A stretch of DNA of 64,000 nt from Meiothermus cerbereus DSM 11376. GTDB lineage: Bacteria; Deinococcota; Deinococci; Deinococcales; Thermaceae. The position numbers and the translations under genes were made by a program. This document shows positions 51,225 through 60,571 of the stretch, piece after piece. The stretch covers positions 29,838 through 93,837 of the forward strand of contig NZ_JHVI01000016.1 of the NCBI RefSeq assembly GCF_000620065.1, written 5' to 3'. The notes beneath the pieces were generated by a model. The model was not told the origin of the DNA, searched no databases, and worked only from the letters and a program-made list of their open reading frames with translations. Within the stretch, counting starts at the first letter, position 1, and the number at the start of each line of letters is the position of its first letter.

Positions 51225-52154
51225 ATGGCCCTATTTGCCGTGAACAAACCGCTGGGGCGCACCTCGCATGACGTGGTGGACATGGCCCGTAAACTACTCG
51301 GTACACGCCGGGTGGGTCACACCGGAACCCTCGACCCCCTGGCTACGGGAGTTTTGATACTGGCCACCGATGCTTCGACCAAACTGGTGCCCTTTCTATC
51401 TGCCGAAGAAAAGGAGTACCTGGCCTGGGTTTCCTTTGGTGTAACCACCGAGACCCTGGACGCCGAGGGGCCGGTTGTGGGGCCTTTGGCCGTTTACCCC
51501 ACCCAGCGCGAGATTGAAGCGGCCCTGCCGTGGTTTTTGCAGCTTACCGAACAGACTCCCCCAGCCTACTCGGCGGTGAAGGTAGGGGGTGTCAAGGCCT
51601 ACGAGGCGGCCCGTAAAGGTCAGGCCCTCGAGCTAACCCCACGCCCGGTCAAATACCACGAGGTGCGCCTGCTGGCCTACGACCCTGCGCCCATCCCGCA
51701 CCGCATTGCTCCTTCGGCAACCGGCTGGCAGCTTTCCGAACGGGGCCGCGCAGTGGAGCTGCCCAGGCCGCTGGGTGACTACCCCACCGCAGTCATTCGG
51801 CTGGTGGTGGGGCCCGGTACATATGTGCGCTCGTTTGCTCGAGACCTGGGCCAGCAATTGGGCACCCGGGCCTTCCTTTCGGGGCTGGTGCGCACCAGGG
51901 TAGGCAAGATTGGCCTCGAGCAGGCCCAGGAGATCGAAAACCTGGACATGAACAAAACCATCGATGCGCTCGAGGCCCTCTCCTGCCCCAGCGTGGAGCT
52001 CTCCCAGGCCGAGACCAAGCGGGTTATGGAGGGCGTGCCGCTGGCTATTCCGGCTAGGGGGCTGGTGGCCCTGCTCGACCCCAAACGCCGGTTGGTCGCA
52101 ATCGCCGAAGGCGATGGTTTCAAACTGCGTATCAAGCGGGTCTTCAAAGAGTAG
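51225..52154 (+). CDS. truB: tRNA pseudouridine(55) synthase
   Basis: 309-aa enzyme making pseudouridine 55 in the T loop of tRNAs. The catalytic Asp lies in RRVGHTGTLDPLATGVLIL. The KPLGRTSHDVV start and GTYVRSFARDLG segment are family hallmarks, and a short PUA-like C-terminal domain is present. Length is normal. It appears to be a leaderless single gene. Confidence 0.95.
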   Translation: MALFAVNKPLGRTSHDVVDMARKLLGTRRVGHTGTLDPLATGVLILATDASTKLVPFLSAEEKEYLAWVSFGVTTETLDAEGPVVGPLAVYPTQREIEAALPWFLQLTEQTPPAYSAVKVGGVKAYEAARKGQALELTPRPVKYHEVRLLAYDPAPIPHRIAPSATGWQLSERGRAVELPRPLGDYPTAVIRLVVGPGTYVRSFARDLGQQLGTRAFLSGLVRTRVGKIGLEQAQEIENLDMNKTIDALEALSCPSVELSQAETKRVMEGVPLAIPARGLVALLDPKRRLVAIAEGDGFKLRIKRVFKE

Positions 52155-52238
52155 TAATACCGATGGGTAGCGCTGTGAAGCCGGTGCAGTACCGGCCCCA
52201 GCAAACAAAAGGCCAGCCTCTGGGGTTTTGGGGGCTGC

Positions 52239-52688
52239 TCAGTCCACCTCAAAGGTTTCTTTGATGATGGGTTGCGACAGCACCACCGAGGTGCGGGTGC
52301 TGCCATAGAAGCCAAGCTGCTGAATCAGCTCCTGTAAATGTTCCACCGAGGGGGTCATGACCTTGGCCACAAATGACGACTGGCCGGTCACAAAGTAGCA
52401 TTCCCGCACGGCTTTGGTGCTGCGGGCGAACTCGAGCATCTGCTGATAGCGGTGGGGCGGGGTGGCTACCTCGATCAGCGCCGTGACGCTGTACCCCAGG
52501 GCTCCGGGGTTAATCCGGGCCCCATAGCCAGCAATGATGCCCGCGTCCTCCAGGCGCCGTACCCTTTCGGTAACGGCAGGCGTCGAGAGCCCCACCCGGC
52601 GGCCCAGCTCGCTGTAGGAGAGCCGTCCATCCCGCTGAAGTTCGTTCAGAATAGCCAGATTGAATTTGTCTAGTAGCTTGGAAGCCAT
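52239..52688 (-). CDS. Lrp/AsnC family transcriptional regulator
   Basis: 149-aa regulator with an N-terminal winged helix-turn-helix (GRLSYSELGRRVGLSTPAVTERV) and a C-terminal RAM ligand-binding domain (YSVTALIEVATPPHRYQQML). Such proteins sense amino acids and form octamers. It is divergent from alanine dehydrogenase, with an AT-rich 109-bp region between the starts, so control of ald by alanine or leucine is the natural reading (inference). Confidence 0.9.
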   Translation of the reverse strand: MASKLLDKFNLAILNELQRDGRLSYSELGRRVGLSTPAVTERVRRLEDAGIIAGYGARINPGALGYSVTALIEVATPPHRYQQMLEFARSTKAVRECYFVTGQSSFVAKVMTPSVEHLQELIQQLGFYGSTRTSVVLSQPIIKETFEVD

Positions 52689-52797
52689 ATGGCCTATTTT
52701 GGCTTAAGAAACTAAAGCAAGAATGATATTTGCCCTTAAGTTCCCACTTTCCTTTGTGCCTCAACCCGTCTAGGCTTGGGAAAAACAGGAGGTTGCT

Positions 52798-53901
52798 ATG
52801 GTGATTGGTGTTCCCAAGGAAATCAAAACGCTCGAGAACCGTGTGGCCCTTACGCCGGGCGGTGTGACCAGCCTGGTACGGCGGGGGCATAAGGTACTGG
52901 TACAGGAGGGGGCCGGGGTGGGCTCGGGCCTCTCTGATGCCGAGTACCAGAAGGCCGGAGCCGAGATAGTTAGCGCGCAGGAGGCCTGGGCCGCCGACCT
53001 GGTAGTTAAGGTCAAGGAGCCCATCGCCGAGGAGTACAAGTACCTCCGCCAGGGCCTCATCCTCTTCACCTACCTGCACCTGGCTGCCGACGAGCCGCTC
53101 ACCAAAGCCTTGCTGGCTGGGGGTACCACCGCCATTGCCTACGAAACAGTGCAGCTCGAGGACGGCTCGCTACCTCTGCTGCTGCCCATGAGCGAGGTGG
53201 CGGGGCGCATGGCGCCGCAGGTGGGGGCGGCTGCGCTGGAGAAACCCCACGGTGGGCGCGGCGTGCTTTTGGGTGGTGTGCCGGGGGTGGCTCCGGCCAG
53301 CGTGGTGATTATCGGTGGTGGTATCGTGGGTACCAACGCCGCCAAGATTGCCCTGGGTATGGGAGCGCAAGTAACCATCCTGGATGTCAGCAAGGCCCGC
53401 ATGCAGTACCTTGACGATGTGTTTGGTGGGAGGGTTATCACCCTTTCCTCCACCGAAGCCAATGTGGCGGCCTCTATTCGCCACGCCGACCTTTTGATTG
53501 GGGCGGTGCTGATTCCTGGGGCCAAGGCGCCCAAGCTGATTACCCGCGAGATGCTTTCCACCATGAAAGAGGGCTCGGTGATTGTTGACGTGGCCGTGGA
53601 CCAGGGGGGATGTGTCGAGACCATTCACCCCACCACCCATGCCGACCCCACCTACGTGGTAGACGGCGTGGTGCACTACGGTGTGGCCAATATGCCGGGG
53701 GCGGTACCGCGCACTTCCACCTTTGCCCTTACCAATCAGACCCTGCCCTACCTGCTCAAGCTAGCCGAGAAAGGCCTGGATGCCTTGCGCGAAGATCCCG
53801 CCCTGATGCTCGGCCTCAACACCCACCAGGGCCAGCTGACCTGCCACGGGGTGGCCGAAGCCTTTGGTCTGCCCTACGTTGAACCCAGGGCGGCCCTGTA
53901 G
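52798..53901 (+). CDS. ald: alanine dehydrogenase
   Basis: 367-aa NAD-dependent enzyme interconverting L-alanine with pyruvate and ammonia. The N-terminus [20 protein letters not shown] carries substrate-binding Arg and Lys positions, the active-site region [13 protein letters not shown] follows, and the nucleotide loop is [27 protein letters not shown] precedes the ATG. The gene is followed by a tandem repeat and an R1 copy. Confidence 0.95.
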   Translation: MVIGVPKEIKTLENRVALTPGGVTSLVRRGHKVLVQEGAGVGSGLSDAEYQKAGAEIVSAQEAWAADLVVKVKEPIAEEYKYLRQGLILFTYLHLAADEPLTKALLAGGTTAIAYETVQLEDGSLPLLLPMSEVAGRMAPQVGAAALEKPHGGRGVLLGGVPGVAPASVVIIGGGIVGTNAAKIALGMGAQVTILDVSKARMQYLDDVFGGRVITLSSTEANVAASIRHADLLIGAVLIPGAKAPKLITREMLSTMKEGSVIVDVAVDQGGCVETIHPTTHADPTYVVDGVVHYGVANMPGAVPRTSTFALTNQTLPYLLKLAEKGLDALREDPALMLGLNTHQGQLTCHGVAEAFGLPYVEPRAAL

Positions 53902-53978
53902 CGTCCTCTTCAAGCGGCACACCCCTCAGGCCGTTCGGCAAAAAGAGCGTGGCCCGATGCTGCAGGGAGTGCGCTCTG

Positions 53979-54060
53979 TCCCGAAGGGGATCGTCCCATT
54001 GGTGCACGGGCACCGCCCGTCCCGAAGGGGATCGTCCCATTGGTGTACGGGCACCGCCCG
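53979..54060. repeat. 41-bp tandem repeat, two units
   Basis: Units 53979-54019 and 54020-54060 differ at a single base (GGTGCACGG versus GGTGTACGG). Each begins GTCCCGAAGGGGATCG and ends GGGCACCGCCC and contains short inverted motifs. They lie 78 nt after the ald stop, just before an R1 copy. No gene is present in 53902-54286. Confidence 0.92.
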
Positions 54061-54068
54061 GAATGATA

Positions 54069-54186
54069 TGAACCCCGCCTGAATCGTTCCGTTACGGAGA
54101 GGTTAGGGCATCATCGTTTTTCAGGCTGTTGCTACCCGCGCTTCAGGCGGGGCTCCAGAAAAAGAACAAATCAAAGACATTTCTTA
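54069..54186 (-). repeat. R1 interspersed repeat, well conserved (R1-g)
   Basis: Reverse copy: ATGAACCCCGCCTGAATCG, TTTTTCAGGCTGTTGCTACC centre, CGCTTCAGGCGGGGC and the AAAAAGAACAAATCAAAGAC tail. It lies between the convergent ends of ald and aroB. Confidence 0.9.
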
Positions 54187-54286
54187 TGACTTTGCTCGAG
54201 GTGAAGCGTCATGGCAGCAGGGGGCTGTGCACCCAAACCCAGCGTCGGCGGTGCTTATGGGCGGAGGCCGCAAAAGAACCTCGAGG

Positions 54287-55333
54287 TCAGGAAGATTTTT
54301 GCTGATGCATGGCGGCTACCAGGCTCAGGAACTCCTGATAACAGCCCATCAGTACCTCTTCCGACACGGGCCGAATATCGAGCTGACCCATGTCCTTAGG
54401 TATGACCCAGTTAAGGGCCTTGCTTAGTTTTTTCTTGTCGCGGCTGATGAAGGGTGTTAAATCACCCCAGCCCAGACGGGGGAGCGGGGGCGGGGCGAGC
54501 CAGTGCAAAAACTGTAACACCGTGGGCACCAGGTCTGCGCCGCCTAGGGCGCGGCCCAGCAGGGCGGCGAAGAGCAGTCCGTAACCCACGGCCACCCCAT
54601 GCGATAACGCGCCCTGGGTAGCCCCCTCGAGGGCATGGGCCAGGGTGTGCCCCAGGTTGAGCTTGCGGCGCTCATTCTGCTCGGTAGGGTCGGCCTCGAC
54701 AATCTGCACCTTGACCATCACGGCGCGGGCCAGGTAGCGCTCGAGGCCCTCCCACTCCAGTGAAACCGGCGCCACGTTGACGAGCACCTCGTCACCGGCG
54801 ATAAGGCCGTGCTTGAAGGCTTCCACCAGGCCCTCCTTGAAGGTTGGGGGTGGAAGGGTTCGCAGGGTCTTTAATTCGGCATAAACCCCTTCTGGGGCGT
54901 AGAACGCACCCACCAGGTTTTTGCCTTCGGGCAGGTTGATGCCGGTTTTGTTGCCCACCGAGGCGTCCACTACGGCCAGCGTGGTGGTTGGCAGGCTGAT
55001 GTAGCGCACCCCCCGCAGGTAGGTGGCGGCCACAAACCCCCCCAGGTCGGTGAGGCTACCCCCCCCCACAACGTACAGGGTGGTATCGCGCGGGAGGGCC
55101 TGCTGTGCCAACCAGGACAGCACCCGAGCATAGTTCGCCAGGCTCTTTACCCCTTCGCCGCCGGGAAGGCCCAGGCTGGCGGCAATATCCAGGCGGGTGG
55201 CTACTTCCTGGGCGTAGCCCTCTACTGCCAGGTCAAAGATGATGGCCCGGGGGCCGGGAGCTTGGGGCAGCTCGAGGTCAAACCCAATATGAATCGGGTA
55301 GGGGACAGGATGTTTAATCTGTAGCTTCTGCAT
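54287..55333 (-). CDS. aroB: 3-dehydroquinate synthase
   Basis: 348-aa NAD- and metal-dependent enzyme forming 3-dehydroquinate, the second shikimate-pathway step. Motifs are VVGGGSLTDLGGFVAATYLRGVRYISLPTTTLA (33 residues, beginning at about residue 88), then NLPEGKNLVGAFYAP, and the metal-binding RKLNLGHTLAHALE. Its start overlaps the end of aroK by 20 nt. Confidence 0.94.
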   Translation of the reverse strand: MQKLQIKHPVPYPIHIGFDLELPQAPGPRAIIFDLAVEGYAQEVATRLDIAASLGLPGGEGVKSLANYARVLSWLAQQALPRDTTLYVVGGGSLTDLGGFVAATYLRGVRYISLPTTTLAVVDASVGNKTGINLPEGKNLVGAFYAPEGVYAELKTLRTLPPPTFKEGLVEAFKHGLIAGDEVLVNVAPVSLEWEGLERYLARAVMVKVQIVEADPTEQNERRKLNLGHTLAHALEGATQGALSHGVAVGYGLLFAALLGRALGGADLVPTVLQFLHWLAPPPLPRLGWGDLTPFISRDKKKLSKALNWVIPKDMGQLDIRPVSEEVLMGCYQEFLSLVAAMHQQKSS

Positions 55334-55859
55334 ACTCCCACAGTCGCTCGATAATTTCGTCTATCACGTCGGAGATTCGTCGGCCATCGGTGGAAACATG
55401 GATGGTGGCCTGGCGGTAGATGGCCTCTCGCTCAGCCAGGAGCTGCTGGATGCGTTTGAAGGGGTCGGGGTTATCGAGGATAGGGCGCTGACCAGGGCGG
55501 CGGCTGACGCGCTCGAAGATGGTGCTGGGGCTGGCCCAGAGCGCCACCACCGGCCCGCGCTGCAACAGCTTCTGGCGGTTTTCTGGGTTGACAAAAGTGC
55601 CGCCGCCCAACGAGAGCACCAGATAGTCTTTCTGGGTGAGCTCGTTGACTGCCTCGGCCTCGAGTTGCCGGAAAGTCGGTTCTCCCAGGTGGCGGAAAAT
55701 ATCGGCCACCGAAAGCCCCATCTCGCGTTCGATGTAGCGGTCGAGGTCAATGAAGTGCAGCATCAACTCGCGGGCCAGTTCCCGCCCAATACGGCTTTTG
55801 CCTACGCCCATAAAGCCCGTAAGGGCCACCCAGGTTACGGGGCGCTCAATCTCAATCAT
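55314..55859 (-). CDS. aroK: shikimate kinase
   Basis: 181-aa P-loop kinase phosphorylating shikimate. The Walker A is GFMGVGKSRIGRELA, the shikimate-binding Asp/Arg region is FIDLDRYIEREMGLSVADIF, and the LSLGGGTFVNPENRQ and RPGQRPILD segments are typical. It is the middle gene of aroC-aroK-aroB and overlaps aroB. Confidence 0.94.
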   Translation of the reverse strand: MIEIERPVTWVALTGFMGVGKSRIGRELARELMLHFIDLDRYIEREMGLSVADIFRHLGEPTFRQLEAEAVNELTQKDYLVLSLGGGTFVNPENRQKLLQRGPVVALWASPSTIFERVSRRPGQRPILDNPDPFKRIQQLLAEREAIYRQATIHVSTDGRRISDVIDEIIERLWEYAEATD

Positions 55860-55948
55860 AAGCGGGTTGGGGGCCAGCCACGAAGACGGTCTGGTGCTTT
55901 ACTGGCAGCGCTCCTAATTTGATATTTGTTTGGCTTCATTGGTAAAAC

Positions 55949-57100
55949 CTAGTATCGCAGCACCCGCTCTTTGTATCGTTCTACCCGCTCGATAAGTTCG
56001 TCCAGGGTATCGCCGCCAAATTTTTCCAGGTAGGCCTGGGCCAGCACGATGCCGACCAGAGCTTCCAGAATTACGCTGGCCGCAGGTACAGCCGTTACGT
56101 CGGAACGTTCACGGGCGGCGTCGGCGGGCTGGTGGGTGACCACGTCCACCGTGGGCAGTGGCCTCATCAGGGTGGCGATGGGTTTGAGGGCTGCCCGCAC
56201 CACCAGCTCCTCGCCGGTGGTCATACCGGCCTCGGTGCCCCCGGAGCGGTTGCTCTGACGATAGTATCCCCGGCCTTGTTCCCAGTAGATGGGGTCGTGA
56301 ACCTGCGAACCCAGCCTCATGGCGTTGCCGAAGCCGCTACCAATCTCCACCCCTTTGATGGCCGGGATGCTCATGACCATCTGGGCGATGCGCCCGTCGA
56401 GCTTGCGCTCCCAGTGCATCTGGGAGCCCAACCCCATCACCAGGCCCTTAAATCGCGCTTCGATAACGCCCCCCAGGGTATCGCCACTGGCCCTGGCCGC
56501 GTCCACCCGGCGGATGACCTCGGCTTCAGCCTGGGGGTCGGCCATTCGTACCGGACTGGCTTCGATGCGCTCCTTAAGGTTCCACTCAAAAGGCACTTCA
56601 CTCCAGACCCCGGCCATGCCATCGACAAATGAAGCACTCTCTACCCCAAAGAACGAGAGTAACTTGTGGGCAATAGCCCCTACCGCCACCCGCATAGCGG
56701 TCTCGCGGGCCGAGGCCCGCTCGAGCACGTCTCGCAAATCTTTGTGGCCGTACTTGACCCCTCCGGCAAGGTCGGCGTGACCGGGCCTGGCCGCCGTAAG
56801 GGCTTTTTTGCGGGGTTCGTTGCCTGGGGCTGGATCCATTATCTCGACCCAGTTGCGGTAGTCGGTGTTTTTGATGACCAGCGTAACCGGAGCCCCAGTG
56901 GTACGTCCGGCCCGCACCCCGCTCATGAACTCCACCGTGTCGGTCTCGATAACCATCCGCCGTCCACGCCCATACCCGCCCTGGCGTTTTTTGAGCCAGG
57001 GGTTGATGTCTTCTACCGTAAGGGGCAGTTGGCTGGGCAGACCCTCCACAATGCCAGTAAGCTGCGGCCCGTGGGATTCTCCAGCAGTCAGAAAACGCAT
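55949..57100 (-). CDS. aroC: chorismate synthase
   Basis: 383-aa FMN-dependent enzyme producing chorismate, the last common aromatic precursor. It shows the signatures GESHGPQLTGIVEGLPSQLP near the start, ARASARETAMRVAVGAIAHKL in the middle and the RSGGTEAGMTTGEELVVRAA region. Length is typical. It is the first gene of the aroCKB operon, 89 nt before aroK. Confidence 0.95.
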   Translation of the reverse strand: MRFLTAGESHGPQLTGIVEGLPSQLPLTVEDINPWLKKRQGGYGRGRRMVIETDTVEFMSGVRAGRTTGAPVTLVIKNTDYRNWVEIMDPAPGNEPRKKALTAARPGHADLAGGVKYGHKDLRDVLERASARETAMRVAVGAIAHKLLSFFGVESASFVDGMAGVWSEVPFEWNLKERIEASPVRMADPQAEAEVIRRVDAARASGDTLGGVIEARFKGLVMGLGSQMHWERKLDGRIAQMVMSIPAIKGVEIGSGFGNAMRLGSQVHDPIYWEQGRGYYRQSNRSGGTEAGMTTGEELVVRAALKPIATLMRPLPTVDVVTHQPADAARERSDVTAVPAASVILEALVGIVLAQAYLEKFGGDTLDELIERVERYKERVLRY

Positions 57101-57176
57101 GAACAGAATCTAGCATAAGTAGGGGTGATGTCCAAACCACACACCTTGGGACGATCCCCAGGGAAGAAGGACAGGA

Positions 57177-57288
57177 AATGTCTTTGATTTGTTCTTTTCT
57201 GGGGTTCCCGCCTGAAGCGTGGGTAGCATTAGCTCGAAAAACCAGGGTGCTCCAACAATCCCCAACGGAATGATTCGGGCGGGTTCAC
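57177..57288 (+). repeat. R1 interspersed repeat, well conserved (R1-h)
   Basis: AAATGTCTTTGATTTGTTC tail, GGGGTTCCCGCCTGAAGCG, GGGTGCTCCAACAATCCCC and CGGAATGATTCGGGCGGGTT. It sits between the pilQ terminator and aroC; the promoter of aroC must lie in or next to it. Confidence 0.9.
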
Positions 57289-57335
57289 ACGAGGGTTGCA
57301 CCAGGCTGCCCTTGCAAATATCGCAGGAAAAACAG

Positions 57336-57361
57336 AAAAGCCGGGGCGATGCCCGGCTTTT
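57336..57361 (-). terminator. terminator of the pil operon
   Basis: AAAAGCCGGG and CCCGGCTTTT form a 10-bp stem with a GCGATG loop, 17 nt after the pilQ stop. On either strand the stem ends in a T-run, so it may act in both directions. Confidence 0.88.
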
Positions 57362-57377
57362 GCAGTGAAGGTGTTGT

Positions 57378-58907
57378 TTAGCGCTGGGCAACGTCCTTGA
57401 CAATGCTGCCCGTGATGATCACGATGAGCTCATCGTCCTTGACGCTCGAGGTTCGCTGCTTGAAAAGCTCGCCCAGCAAGGGAATATCACCCAAGAGGGG
57501 AACTTTGCTTTCGGAGGTGTCGGTAACTTTTTGCACCAGGCCCCCCAGAACCACCGTCTGGCCGTCGCGGATACGCAGTTTGGAAAGGGTGGATTGCTGG
57601 GGGATGCGGATGCTGCCCGCGGGGCCATCGGCGGGGTCGCCACCGGTTTGGGTGAAGACCTCGAGCAGGATATTGCCATCGGTCGAGACCTGTGGACGTA
57701 CCCGTACCAGCAACCCGTAGTCGAACTCGCGCACCGAAATCTGGCCGCCAATCGTAATTGGGATCAGCAGCCGGCCACCCACCTTAATTTCCGCACCCTT
57801 GGCTCCAGTCGTCCGGAGGTCGGAGGTGTCGGCGCCGTAGTTGTCTTCGACCAGCAGGTTTGCATCGCTCAGGCGGCGCGAGAGCTGCTGCTTTTCCAGT
57901 GCGTCCAGCACGGCCCGGATGTTGAGCGAGGCCAGGCTGCGGGTGGCGTCGAAAATCAGGTTCAGGCCGGTTGACAGGAAGCTGGCTACCAGGTTGCCCC
58001 CCGATACGGTTTCCCACTTGATGCCCAGGTTGCGGATTACTTCGCCCGATACAGCCTGCACCCGAATTTGCAGCTGCACCTGTTGCACCGGCCGATCCAG
58101 GCTAGGAATCAGGCGCTCGGCCAGGGCAAGCTGCTCGGCGGTGCCGGTGACGATAATGGTATTGGTGCGGGGCTCGGCGACCACGGTTACCTGGGGTGCT
58201 GCCGGGGCCGCGGCCTGGGCCTGTCCCTGAGTCGGTGCACCCTGGCCCTGGGCCTGGGCCGCAATGGCCTTGCCCAGCACGTCGGCCAGCTCGCTGGCGC
58301 GGGCGTGTGAGAGTGCAAACGACTTTTGTACCAGCGGAATGGTCGGCGTGGTGGTTCTGGGAACATCAATGCGTTGCAGGAAGCTAAGGGCATCGTTTAC
58401 AGCGCGTGAGGGGCCGCTTATGGAGAGCACATTCTGCCCCGGCACTGCGCGCACGGTGACACCAGGCACCTCTTGCTGAACGAAGGTGGCCAGCGCCGCT
58501 GGGTCGCCCGAGCGCACCTGGTAGAACTCACGCACCGTTGGCTCGGTGGAGGGGGCAGGCTGGGCGGCTTGTCCGCGGGCCCGCTCCACAACTTCCTTGG
58601 GCCCTACCACAATTACGTTGTTGTCGAGCAGGGCGTAGGTAATGCGGCCGTCGCCGTAGGTGTTTATGAGCAGATCCCAAACCTGCCGGAAGGGTTTCTG
58701 GTCGATATCGGCAGTGACGCTAACGTTGGGGATGTCGCGCAGAATGGGGGATAGCCCCACGCTTCGGGCCAGGGCATCCAGGAGGGCTGGCAAGGGCAGG
58801 TTGATGCCAATGTTACTTACGGGTTGGTCGAAGCGTGCATCCCTGGGCAAAGTACCCTGGGCCAGCGCCAGACTCAACACCACCAGAAGAGCAAACAAAC
58901 GCTTCAT
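57378..58907 (-). CDS. pilQ: type IV pilus secretin PilQ
   Basis: 509-aa exported protein forming the outer-membrane pore for pili and DNA uptake. It has a signal peptide (LFALLVVLSLALAQ) and an N0/STN-like domain (VTADIDQKPFRQVWDLLINTYG). Two N1-type domains follow (VREFYQVRSGDPAALATFV; ARASELADVLGKAI), then an Ala/Gln-rich linker. The C-terminal secretin barrel holds VPLLGDIPLLGELF and DELIVIITGSIV. It is clearly shorter than the roughly 750-aa Thermus thermophilus PilQ, so there are fewer N-domains. The start is ATG 58907, or GTG 58913. Confidence 0.93.
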   Translation of the reverse strand: MKRLFALLVVLSLALAQGTLPRDARFDQPVSNIGINLPLPALLDALARSVGLSPILRDIPNVSVTADIDQKPFRQVWDLLINTYGDGRITYALLDNNVIVVGPKEVVERARGQAAQPAPSTEPTVREFYQVRSGDPAALATFVQQEVPGVTVRAVPGQNVLSISGPSRAVNDALSFLQRIDVPRTTTPTIPLVQKSFALSHARASELADVLGKAIAAQAQGQGAPTQGQAQAAAPAAPQVTVVAEPRTNTIIVTGTAEQLALAERLIPSLDRPVQQVQLQIRVQAVSGEVIRNLGIKWETVSGGNLVASFLSTGLNLIFDATRSLASLNIRAVLDALEKQQLSRRLSDANLLVEDNYGADTSDLRTTGAKGAEIKVGGRLLIPITIGGQISVREFDYGLLVRVRPQVSTDGNILLEVFTQTGGDPADGPAGSIRIPQQSTLSKLRIRDGQTVVLGGLVQKVTDTSESKVPLLGDIPLLGELFKQRTSSVKDDELIVIITGSIVKDVAQR

Positions 58908-58916
58908 ATTCACCGC

Positions 58917-59948
58917 CTAGGGGGTATCCATTGTCAGGTTCAGACTCTGTGAACCTTGTACCAAGAGGGCTTCTTTTGCGCTCAAGCTTTTGAGCAGTAC
59001 ATCACTACCGGGCAGGGTGCGGCCTACTGGCAGCACGATAAAACCATCCTTGCTCTGGAAGATGGCCACGCTGGTCGGGCCCAGCACCACCCCCGAGAGT
59101 TTTAGGTTTTGTTCGCGCACAAAGCGGGCTAGAGGCGTTTCCTGGGTGATTTCCTGCCCGCGGGCCAGGTTGCTTTTGGGCTCGAGCACCTGGGTCAGCC
59201 GGGCATTAATCTCGGCCCGCGCAAACTCGAGGGTGCTGCCGCTGCCTGCGGTAGCTGTGCGCGGGGTATCGGCCACATCGAGGGCCGCCGCTGCTTTAGC
59301 TGCACCATCGGTGGTATCGCTCAGCTCCCGCTCCAGAGGCGCGAGCCGGATGGGCAGGGCACCCGAGCCCAGGCTGATCGCGTTGGGCAGGCTGGCCCGG
59401 GCTGTACCCTGGGCCAGGCGGGGTTGAGCGGTAGGGGTGGACGGTGGGGTTACCCCTGGGGTGGGCCGGGTGCCGGGTAGGCTGGGGCGCGGTAGCGGTG
59501 TGGTGGGCTGGCGCACCTGAACCTGGGCGGTCTGGCGCGGGATGGGCTGCGAAGCCACCGGCGGGGTAGAGACCGGGGCCGGTTGAGTGGGCTGAGCCAC
59601 GGCCGGTGCAGTGGTTTCGATGATTAAAGGCACGAAGGGGTTGGGTGGCACCGTTACCCGAGGCTGGGCCGCAACAGCCCCAGCGGTGGCTTTGTCCTGC
59701 TCCTTTGGCGGCTCTGCACGGGTGGCCTCGGTAACCAGGAAGGGTACGGGGAGTACCTCGAGGGGCCGGGCGGTGGTAAGCGGCGCCGAAGGCTCTACGG
59801 GTGCAGGGGTAGGGGTGGGTGTGGAAGGCTGTTGTGCGGTCTGAGTTGGACGAAAGAAGCCGATATACCAGGTCGCCACTGCCCCTACCAGCAGGGCTGC
59901 CACCAGGGCCACTTTGGCGGTTTGGGGCATGCGCTGGAAGAAGTTCAT
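58917..59948 (-). CDS. pilW: PilW/PilP-type pilus assembly protein
   Basis: 343-aa protein with one N-terminal membrane helix (VALVAALLVGAVATWYIGFF) and a long Pro/Thr/Gln/Ala-rich periplasmic linker (residues about 35-195). A C-terminal globular part has LKLSGVVLGPTSVAIFQSKDG, as in PilP-like proteins that link the inner platform to the secretin. By position it corresponds to Thermus PilW, between pilO and pilQ. It overlaps pilO by 4 nt. The name rests mainly on context. Confidence 0.78.
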   Translation of the reverse strand: MNFFQRMPQTAKVALVAALLVGAVATWYIGFFRPTQTAQQPSTPTPTPAPVEPSAPLTTARPLEVLPVPFLVTEATRAEPPKEQDKATAGAVAAQPRVTVPPNPFVPLIIETTAPAVAQPTQPAPVSTPPVASQPIPRQTAQVQVRQPTTPLPRPSLPGTRPTPGVTPPSTPTAQPRLAQGTARASLPNAISLGSGALPIRLAPLERELSDTTDGAAKAAAALDVADTPRTATAGSGSTLEFARAEINARLTQVLEPKSNLARGQEITQETPLARFVREQNLKLSGVVLGPTSVAIFQSKDGFIVLPVGRTLPGSDVLLKSLSAKEALLVQGSQSLNLTMDTP

Positions 59949-60571
59949 GGCCGACCTCCAGGCGGGGTGCCCTGGGCTGGCTGACCCTGTCCGGTATAGG
60001 TGTAGACCGTCATGGTCAGGCTGGTGTTGATGATGGGGTTGATGGCCTGAGCCTCGGTGGCGGCAGGCCCGCTGCTACCGAGGGTGAGGTTGAGGCCCGA
60101 GACGGTGGCGAAGCGCTGCAAGCCCTCGAGGTTTCGCAAAAACACATACAGCTCGGGGAAAGGCGACTCCACCTGCAAAGCCAGGTTGGTGGCTCGCACA
60201 TTGGCAACCCCCTGATTATCGCCTGCTCTGCGGCTCAGGGTTCGCAAAACCACCCCACTTTCCCGGGCCGTCTGGGTCAGCGAACTCAAAACCCGACCGA
60301 GCTGTTCGGTGGGGGGTAGCTCGCGCAAAAACTGCTGCCGCTCGGCATCGAGGCGGGCGATGGTCTCGCGCAGCTGGGGCAACGCTCGCTGGGCCGCGCG
60401 GCCTCGGTCGCGTTCGACGGTAAGGCGATCTACCTCGGCTTGTAGCTCCGGTATGCGCCCTTGCAGGGGCTGAGTTACCAGGAAGTACCACATCATTCCC
60501 AGCAACAAGGCCGCCACTATGGCGACGATGGCCCACTCACGCTGGCCCATTCTAGCGAGAAGGGCTACCAC
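59945..60571 (-). CDS. pilO: type IV pilus inner-membrane protein PilO
   Basis: 208-aa protein: one N-terminal helix (AIVAIVAALLLGMMWYFLV), a coiled coil rich in Arg/Glu (about 45-100) and a periplasmic ferredoxin-like domain (LALQVESPFPELYVFLRNLEGL). It pairs with PilN in the assembly platform. I choose GTG 60571 because GGAGGTG lies 6 nt upstream, giving a 20-nt overlap with pilN. ATG 60550 is an alternative, and the much longer frame from 60724 is not credible. Confidence 0.87.
   Translation of the reverse strand: MVALLARMGQREWAIVAIVAALLLGMMWYFLVTQPLQGRIPELQAEVDRLTVERDRGRAAQRALPQLRETIARLDAERQQFLRELPPTEQLGRVLSSLTQTARESGVVLRTLSRRAGDNQGVANVRATNLALQVESPFPELYVFLRNLEGLQRFATVSGLNLTLGSSGPAATEAQAINPIINTSLTMTVYTYTGQGQPAQGTPPGGRP

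Noticed and set aside
53979..54060. Tandem repeat considered as a CRISPR array
   Set aside because: Only two units, directly adjacent without spacers, and no cas genes in the window.
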